A stretch of DNA of 38,834 nucleotides, from contig JANXVF010000008.1 of NCBI GenBank assembly GCA_025351785.1, forward strand, positions 1 to 38,834, read 5' to 3'. Positions 33,806 to 38,834 of this stretch are shown here, piece by piece. The notes below the pieces were generated by a model. That model saw nothing but the letters and a program-made list of their open reading frames with translations. It was not told the origin of the DNA and did no database searches. A program made the position numbers and the translations under genes. The DNA is from Flavobacterium sp. GTDB taxonomy: Bacteria > Bacteroidota > Bacteroidia > Flavobacteriales > Flavobacteriaceae. The first letter of the stretch is position 1, and each line of letters begins with the position of its first letter.

Positions 33806-34102
33806 TTACACTTCTAAAACGCTATTTTCGGCTCCTGCAAATTCATTCCATCTATAACTATCCGCTGCAGGTTCATTTACATAAGTTCCGTCAACGATAT
33901 ATTTAAACTCAAACGAATTTTCTGTTGGCAAATCAAAAATGCCTTTAAAAGTTCCATTTTTTAATTTAGATAAAACTCCATTTTCTGGATTCCAATTATT
34001 GAAATCGCCAACAACTGTTGCAACATTAGCTTCTTTGGCTTCTAGTGAGAATGTAACTTTACAAACGGGTTTTGTTTTTATAAACTGTTTTTTAACTGAC
34101 AT
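33806..34102 (-). CDS. isoamylase early-set / glycogen-binding-like domain protein
   Basis: A 98-aa single domain of the AMPK-beta/CBM48 early-set type, normally the N-terminal part of isoamylases and branching enzymes. TFSLEAKEANVATVVGDFNNWNPENGVL holds the WNP motif, and FEFKYIVDGTYVNEPAADSYRWNEFAGAENSVLEV is the classic end of the domain. It stands alone without a catalytic domain, so it likely binds alpha-glucan or another protein. The 5' flank carries an 18-bp perfect palindrome of LacI-operator type (34251-34268), possibly controlling this gene or the divergent 2TM gene. Confidence 0.88.
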   Translation of the reverse strand: MSVKKQFIKTKPVCKVTFSLEAKEANVATVVGDFNNWNPENGVLSKLKNGTFKGIFDLPTENSFEFKYIVDGTYVNEPAADSYRWNEFAGAENSVLEV

Positions 34103-34250
34103 AACTATTTAATATTTAGATTAATGCAGCAAAGTAAAGTAATTTTGTAATAACTTTTTGTAAGTAGTGTAGTTTTATTGTTTCTACAAAAACTTGCTTA
34201 AATATTTTCTAAAATCATAATTATTAAGGATTTCTAGTCCATTATTACTT

Positions 34251-34268
34251 TATGAAAACGTTTTCATA
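34251..34268. promoter_or_regulatory. 18-bp perfect palindrome, LacI/cre-like operator
   Basis: TATGAAAACGTTTTCATA is perfectly symmetrical about CG and fits the consensus of LacI/GalR-type operators (WTGnAAnCGnwnnCAW). It lies 73 nt before the ATG of the 2TM gene and about 149 nt before that of the glycogen-binding-domain gene. Confidence 0.6.
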
Positions 34269-34340
34269 TTTCATTAAAACCAAACCTAAATTTCAGAATA
34301 TAAAAAAAATGAGTATCTTTAAAACAAATTATTGTACTTG

Positions 34341-34676
34341 ATGGAAACTAACCAACATGAAATGTATGAATATGCAAGACGAAGAATTAAACAGAAAAAA
34401 AAGTTATACTTTCACTTTGTAGTTCTGTTTGTTGGAAGTATTTTTTTATTTATAATTAACAAACTTTTCAATATTGGCGAACCTGTAAATTGGTATATTT
34501 GGGTTGTCACAGTCTGGGCCTTCATCTTTATTTTACACTTTATAAAAGTTTTTATAACAGATAGTTTTATGAATAAAAACTGGGAACGTGAACAAATAAA
34601 CAGACTCATGACAATGCAAGAAAATAAATTAGAAAAACTCAAACACGAAGCAGAAAACCATTTCAAGAATACATAA
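34341..34676 (+). CDS. 2TM domain protein
   Basis: A 111-aa protein of the Bacteroidota 2TM family. Basic YARRRIKQKKKLYFHFVVLFVGSIFLFIINKLF is followed by a second helix WYIWVVTVWAFIFILHFIKVFI and a charged C-terminal coil (WEREQINRLMTMQENKLEKLKHEAE). The domain also occurs fused to sensor kinases, but no signalling domain follows here. The start is the ATG at 34341; the open frame reaches a TTG three codons earlier. Its stop directly abuts the folA ATG (no spacing), so the two are translationally coupled. Function unknown. Confidence 0.87.
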   Translation: METNQHEMYEYARRRIKQKKKLYFHFVVLFVGSIFLFIINKLFNIGEPVNWYIWVVTVWAFIFILHFIKVFITDSFMNKNWEREQINRLMTMQENKLEKLKHEAENHFKNT

Positions 34677-35177
34677 ATGATAATACAAATTGCCGCAGCA
34701 TCTACAAATAATGTACTGGGTAAAGACAACAAAATTGTGTGGCATTTACCTGATGACTTCAAGCGTTTTAAACTGTTAACATCTGGACACTATATAATTA
34801 TGGGTCGAAAAACTTTTGAAAGCTTCGATAAACCTCTGCCAAACCGCACTCATGTCGTTATTACAAACAATAAAAATTTTAAGGCAAATGACTGTATAAT
34901 TGTAAATTCTATACAAGAGGCTTTGGGTGTTGTACCAAAAAATCAAGATGTATACATAATTGGAGGAGGTGAAATTTACAAACAGTTTTTAAATCTATCC
35001 GATAAAATTGAGCTTACAAGAGTTCATGTCAAAACCGAAGGCGATGCATTTTACCCAGAAATTAACCTCACAAATTGGAAACTTATTTATGAGGAACATC
35101 ATCAAAAAGACGAAAAGCACAAATTTGATTTTACTTTTCAAACCTATATTAAAAATAATTTAGAGCATAAAGTCTAG
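34677..35177 (+). CDS. folA: dihydrofolate reductase
   Basis: A 166-aa NADPH-dependent enzyme that regenerates tetrahydrofolate. Active-site residues are visible: VWHLPDDFKRF with D27 equivalent to the catalytic Asp of E. coli DHFR, GRKTFESF, PNRTHVVITN and IIGGGEIYKQFL for NADPH. It is about as long as the E. coli enzyme (159) plus a short tail. It begins at the base after the stop of the 2TM gene. Together with thyA 930 nt upstream it forms a dTMP/folate cycle group, though the two are not in one operon because a terminator and a minus-strand gene lie between. Confidence 0.96.
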   Translation: MIIQIAAASTNNVLGKDNKIVWHLPDDFKRFKLLTSGHYIIMGRKTFESFDKPLPNRTHVVITNNKNFKANDCIIVNSIQEALGVVPKNQDVYIIGGGEIYKQFLNLSDKIELTRVHVKTEGDAFYPEINLTNWKLIYEEHHQKDEKHKFDFTFQTYIKNNLEHKV

Positions 35178-35190
35178 GCATTTTTGATAA

Positions 35191-35284
35191 GCGTAATTCC
35201 TGCTCTTGTCACTCGCTTTATCTTTTCTCGTTACTAAAAACGAGAAAAGATAAGAGCTCAAACAATGACGCGATCAGGGCTAAA
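35191..35284 (-). repeat. CTAGCCC-type element, copy C (inverted, 94 bp)
   Basis: Read on the minus strand it opens TTTAGCCCTGATCG and closes AGCAGGAATTACGC, like the ends of copies A and B, but the middle is different: a 15-bp perfect stem (TTATCTTTTCTCGTT, 35218-35232, with 35239-35253) around ACTAAA. It lies between folA and the AlkA-like gene, both on the plus strand. Confidence 0.55.
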
Positions 35285-35295
35285 GACAAATTTTA

Positions 35296-35889
35296 ATGCA
35301 AAAAGCAATCGATTTTTTATCAAAAAAAGACAAAACTTTAAATTTTATAATTTCAAATTTTGGCAATCCTATTATTCAAAAACGTAATCAAGGATTCGCA
35401 ACAATGTGTCATATAATATTAGAGCAACAAGTGTCGATACCATCAGCAAAAGCTAGTTATGATAAACTTCAAAATCATTTTGGAGAATTAACAGCCTTAA
35501 AAATTTTAAATTGCTCTGAATTAGAACTAAAAAACTGTGGCATCTCTAGACAAAAAATTACATATCTAAAAGATTTGTCTTCAAAAGTTTTTACAAACCA
35601 AATAGACTTTGAAACCTTTACTAATAAAACGGAACAAGAAATTCGAAACGAATTGATAACAATAAAAGGAGTAGGAAATTGGAGTATAGAAGTCTATTTA
35701 ATGTTTTGCTTACAACTTCCCGATATAATTCCGATTGGCGATATAGCAATAAAAAACACATTAAAAGAATTGTATGATTGCCAAAATCATAACGATATGG
35801 TTTCATTGTCAAACACTTGGAAACCATATCGTACGTTTGCCACATACATTATTTGGCATTACTACTTAAAAAAAAGAAATAAAATATAA
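35296..35889 (+). CDS. DNA-3-methyladenine glycosylase 2 family (AlkA-like)
   Basis: A 197-aa helix-hairpin-helix DNA glycosylase that removes alkylated bases to start base excision repair. The HhH motif is TIKGVGNWSIEVYLMFCLQ, and the catalytic Asp is D149 in IPIGDIAIKNTL. It lacks the N-terminal AlkA domain of E. coli (282 aa), as in short archaeal and Bacteroidota homologues. There is no Cys cluster, so it is not an EndoIII Fe-S type. It is single, preceded by repeat copy C; its stop is only 2 nt from the stop of the convergent DoxX gene. Confidence 0.9.
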   Translation: MQKAIDFLSKKDKTLNFIISNFGNPIIQKRNQGFATMCHIILEQQVSIPSAKASYDKLQNHFGELTALKILNCSELELKNCGISRQKITYLKDLSSKVFTNQIDFETFTNKTEQEIRNELITIKGVGNWSIEVYLMFCLQLPDIIPIGDIAIKNTLKELYDCQNHNDMVSLSNTWKPYRTFATYIIWHYYLKKRNKI

Positions 35890-35891
35890 AA

Positions 35892-36338
35892 TTATCTTTT
35901 AGTAAACTTTTTATAATCTAAACTATATTTTCCAGGTCCTGTAAACAATAAAGATAAATATATCATAAAATATACAAAAGCATTATTTAGCTCATAACCA
36001 TTATCACCTTTAGAAATTATAGTAAATTGAGCAACAACTACTATTATGTATCCCATACAAAACATAAGTACTAGTAAAGAAAAACGAGTAAAAGCTCCCA
36101 CAATTAATAATAAACTACAAAATAATTCTGCAAAAATTGTCAATGCTAACGGAACTTTACCAGTCATACCAAGAAAACTAATGTTTTTGCTCCAAAAATC
36201 AGAATTTGCCATTTCACCAAAATGAGAAAATTTTTCATAGCCATAACAAGCCATAAGTAAACCCATAATTAAACGTAAAATAAATAATCCTAAATCTTTT
36301 TGAACAGGATTTGCCGATAAAGAAAATATTTTTTTCAT
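35892..36338 (-). CDS. DoxX family membrane protein
   Basis: A 148-aa DoxX-type integral membrane protein with four predicted helices: LGLFILRLIMGLLMACYG, GKVPLALTIFAELFCSLLLIVG, FSLLVLMFCMGYIIVVVAQF and NAFVYFMIYLSLLF. The GYEKFSHF motif after helix 1 and GPGKYSLD near the C-terminus are typical. The family is named for a thiosulfate:quinone oxidoreductase subunit but most members have no known reaction. A TATATTTG box on its strand (36372-36379) may be its promoter. It converges with the glycosylase gene with no terminator. Confidence 0.9.
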   Translation of the reverse strand: MKKIFSLSANPVQKDLGLFILRLIMGLLMACYGYEKFSHFGEMANSDFWSKNISFLGMTGKVPLALTIFAELFCSLLLIVGAFTRFSLLVLMFCMGYIIVVVAQFTIISKGDNGYELNNAFVYFMIYLSLLFTGPGKYSLDYKKFTKR

Positions 36339-36479
36339 TTTTTTAAAGTTTTGGTTAATTAATTAAAGTATCAAATATATACAATTTTAACATTAGTTTA
36401 ATGTGTAAACCAAAAAAATGTATGTATTGCATAAATTTTAGCTTCTAGCGCTCAACACTTTTCATATTTTTGACATTCC

Positions 36480-36511
36480 TTGCTATAATTCTTAAAATTT
36501 TGTTATTTTTG
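36480..36511 (+). promoter_or_regulatory. promoter of hppA
   Basis: TTG at 36480-36482 and TATTTTTG at 36504-36511, 21 nt apart, fit the Bacteroidota promoter. The ATG follows 34 nt later. Confidence 0.6.
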
Positions 36512-36545
36512 CACCCGATAAATTTTTGAACTAAACTTAATTTTT

Positions 36546-38834
36546 ATGGAATCATTTATGATTTATGTGCCAATTGTTATGGCAATTATCGGTTTGCTTT
36601 TTATGGCGGCCAAAAGAGCTTGGGTTTTAAAACAAGATGCTGGCGATGGTAAAATGAAAGAAATTTCAGATTACATATATGAAGGTGCCCTAGCATTTTT
36701 AAAAGCTGAATATAGATTACTAGCGTTTTTTGTAGTTGGTGCAAGTATTGTACTAGCAGGAATTTCGTTTGTAGTTCCTACTACAAATATATTAATTGTT
36801 GTTGCTTTTATTTTTGGAGCATTTTTCTCAGCTTTAGCTGGAAATATGGGAATGAAAATCGCTACAAAAACAAATGTTAGAACAACTCAAGCTGCACGAA
36901 CAAGTTTACCGCAAGCATTAAAAGTTTCTTTTGGAGGCGGTACTGTTATGGGACTTGGAGTTGCAGGTTTAGCGGTACTTGGTTTAACAGGTTTTTTTAT
37001 TATTTTCTTTCAAAAATTTATGGGTGGCGTTTGGACTTCTACAGAAGATATGACTAAGGTGCTTGAAACTTTAGCAGGATTTTCGTTGGGAGCAGAGTCG
37101 ATTGCTTTGTTTGCCAGAGTAGGTGGCGGTATTTATACAAAAGCGGCGGATGTAGGTGCAGATTTAGTAGGAAAAGTTGAGGCTGGAATACCAGAAGATG
37201 ATCCGAGAAATCCTGCAACTATAGCAGATAATGTAGGTGATAATGTAGGTGATGTTGCAGGAATGGGAGCAGATTTATTTGGTTCGTACGTTGCAACTGT
37301 TTTGGCTGCAATGGTTTTGGGTAATTATGTTATTAAAGATATGGGTGGCAAAATAATGGATGCATTTGGTGGTATAGGTCCAATTTTGCTTCCTATGGCA
37401 ATAGCTGGTTTCGGAATTTTATTTTCTATTATAGGAACTACTTTAGTTAAAATTTCAGATGATAATGCTAAAGAGGCACAAGTACAAAAAGCATTAAATA
37501 TTGGAAACTGGGTTTCTATTATTTTAACAGCCATTGCTTGTTTCTTCCTTGTTAAATGGATGTTGCCAGAAACCATGAAAATGGGATTTTTTGGTGAAGG
37601 TTTAAAAGATATTTCATCAATGCGTGTTTTTTATGCTACAATTGTTGGTTTAATAGTAGGAGGAGCAATCTCATCTGTAACAGAATACTATACAGGATTA
37701 GGAACAAAACCAGTATTAGCAATTGTTCAAAAATCGTCAACTGGAGCTGGAACTAACGTAATTGCTGGTTTAGCAACAGGAATGATTTCTACTTTTCCTA
37801 CAGTAATTTTATTTGCTGGAGCTATTTGGGCTTCCTATGCTTTTGCAGGATTTTACGGAGTAGCTTTAGCTGCTTCTGCAATGATGGCAACAACTGCAAT
37901 GCAACTTGCAATCGATGCTTTCGGACCAATATCTGACAACGCGGGTGGAATTGCTGAAATGAGCGAATTACCAAAAGAAGTTAGAACTAGAACTGATATT
38001 TTGGACTCTGTAGGAAATACAACTGCGGCAACAGGAAAAGGATTTGCAATCGCTTCGGCTGCATTAACATCATTAGCATTGTTTGCGGCATATGTAACTT
38101 TTACAGGAATTGACGGAATTAATATTTTTAAAGCACCAGTTTTAGCCATGTTATTTGTAGGTGGTATGATTCCTGTAGTATTTTCAGCATTAGCAATGAA
38201 CTCTGTTGGAAAAGCTGCGATGGATATGGTTTATGAAGTACGTCGACAGTTTAAAGAGATTCCAGGAATTATGGAAGGAACAGGAAAACCAGAGTATGCA
38301 AAATGTGTCGATATTTCAACAAAAGCTGCATTAAGAGAAATGATGTTGCCAGGAATTATGACTATTGGTTTTCCAATTTTAATAGTGTTGATAGGTTTGT
38401 TAGTTTATGGAGACAATCACGCCATTGTTGCCGAAATGCTAGGTGGATATATGGCTGGAGTTACCGTTTCTGGTGTGCTTTGGGCTGTTTTTCAAAACAA
38501 TGCTGGTGGAGCTTGGGATAATGCAAAAAAATCATTTGAAGCTGGTGTTATGATTAATGGAGAAATGACTTACAAAGGTTCTGATGCTCACAAAGCAGCA
38601 GTAACTGGTGATACTGTTGGTGATCCATTCAAAGATACATCGGGTCCTTCAATGAATATCTTAATTAAATTAATGTCTATCGTTTCTTTAGTAATTGCTC
38701 CATACATTGTAGGTATTGGTTCTACTGGCGAAAAAGAAGGATGTTGTTCAAAAGAAATGATGGTTGAAGAAGTAATTAAAGCAATAGCACCTGGTAACAT
38801 CATTTCGCGAATAGAAGCTTTTGTAGAAATAGCA
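36546..38834 (+). CDS. hppA: membrane-bound proton-pumping pyrophosphatase (3' end outside window)
   Basis: The first 763 codons of a rotary-free ion pump that couples pyrophosphate hydrolysis to transport across the inner membrane; the frame is still open at the right edge. Motifs: [37 protein letters not shown] for substrate and Mg2+, and [10 protein letters not shown] with Ala494 at the site where K+-independent enzymes have Lys, so K+ dependence is predicted. The ion-selecting Glu is at E184 (GAESIALF) while the usual helix-6 position is Gly (DLFGSY), the arrangement reported for F. johnsoniae-type H+ pumps. Proton transport is therefore the prediction. Confidence 0.96.
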   Translation, partial: MESFMIYVPIVMAIIGLLFMAAKRAWVLKQDAGDGKMKEISDYIYEGALAFLKAEYRLLAFFVVGASIVLAGISFVVPTTNILIVVAFIFGAFFSALAGNMGMKIATKTNVRTTQAARTSLPQALKVSFGGGTVMGLGVAGLAVLGLTGFFIIFFQKFMGGVWTSTEDMTKVLETLAGFSLGAESIALFARVGGGIYTKAADVGADLVGKVEAGIPEDDPRNPATIADNVGDNVGDVAGMGADLFGSYVATVLAAMVLGNYVIKDMGGKIMDAFGGIGPILLPMAIAGFGILFSIIGTTLVKISDDNAKEAQVQKALNIGNWVSIILTAIACFFLVKWMLPETMKMGFFGEGLKDISSMRVFYATIVGLIVGGAISSVTEYYTGLGTKPVLAIVQKSSTGAGTNVIAGLATGMISTFPTVILFAGAIWASYAFAGFYGVALAASAMMATTAMQLAIDAFGPISDNAGGIAEMSELPKEVRTRTDILDSVGNTTAATGKGFAIASAALTSLALFAAYVTFTGIDGINIFKAPVLAMLFVGGMIPVVFSALAMNSVGKAAMDMVYEVRRQFKEIPGIMEGTGKPEYAKCVDISTKAALREMMLPGIMTIGFPILIVLIGLLVYGDNHAIVAEMLGGYMAGVTVSGVLWAVFQNNAGGAWDNAKKSFEAGVMINGEMTYKGSDAHKAAVTGDTVGDPFKDTSGPSMNILIKLMSIVSLVIAPYIVGIGSTGEKEGCCSKEMMVEEVIKAIAPGNIISRIEAFVEIA

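Noticed and set aside
34412..34762. 116-aa open frame opposite the 2TM and folA genes
   Set aside because: It crosses the boundary of two well-supported genes on the other strand and shows no recognisable family.

Overview
The window is low-GC chromosomal DNA that reads as a member of the Flavobacteriaceae, most likely Flavobacterium. The signs are Bacteroidota-restricted families (DUF5103, DUF5916, DUF6702, 2TM, DUF3109, outer-membrane barrels), upstream TAnnTTTG boxes with a TTG about 19-22 nt further up (the Bacteroidota sigma factor signature), few Shine-Dalgarno sequences, and a membrane pyrophosphatase of the kind known from F. johnsoniae. There are 37 supportable protein genes, one tRNA-Gly(TCC), four clear hairpin terminators, and several families of short intergenic repeats. 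I see no insertion sequence, prophage, CRISPR array or rRNA.

Layout. 1-4.1 kb: DUF3109, a MarC membrane protein, a 65-aa membrane protein, a small FAD-binding protein, and pruA (proline catabolism). 4.2-10.9 kb: the ligase-associated DNA repair module, four same-strand genes (MBL-fold exonuclease, ATP-dependent DNA ligase, Lhr-type DEXH helicase, PdeM phosphoesterase). It is flanked by two direct copies of a ~144-bp element, and palindromic or repeated DNA fills its internal gaps. 10.9-18.5 kb, minus strand: apaG, a DUF5103 protein, a SAM methyltransferase, map, gpmI and a large DUF5916 outer-membrane protein. 18.7-21.6 kb: two unrelated-family L,D-transpeptidases overlapping tail to tail, plus a GNAT. 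21.7-28.9 kb: tRNA-Gly, pepE, two barrel-less carboxypeptidase-regulatory-domain proteins, a DUF6702 protein, an M1 peptidase, tatA, a PAP2 phosphatase and an O-methyltransferase. 29-36.3 kb: rlmN, etfBA, a bifunctional nuclease, thyA, a glycogen-binding-like domain protein, a 2TM protein, folA, an AlkA-like glycosylase and a DoxX protein. From 36.5 kb the hppA pyrophosphatase runs off the right edge.

How the genes fit together. Most are housekeeping: energy metabolism (pruA feeding electron transfer, ETF, glycolytic gpmI, proton-pumping pyrophosphatase), dTMP/folate synthesis (thyA and folA), protein maturation (map, pepE, M1 peptidase, TatA), wall crosslinking (two L,D-transpeptidases), and DNA or RNA care (repair module, AlkA-like glycosylase, BFN nuclease, RlmN). 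The most unusual feature is the repeat landscape of the repair module: similar 143-144 bp elements on both sides, palindromes in the gaps, a stop codon inside one repeat and a start codon inside another. A second candidate is an 18-bp perfect LacI-type palindrome next to the glycogen-binding-domain gene. No wholly new multi-gene system could be demonstrated from sequence alone; the repeat family is the best candidate for something poorly described.
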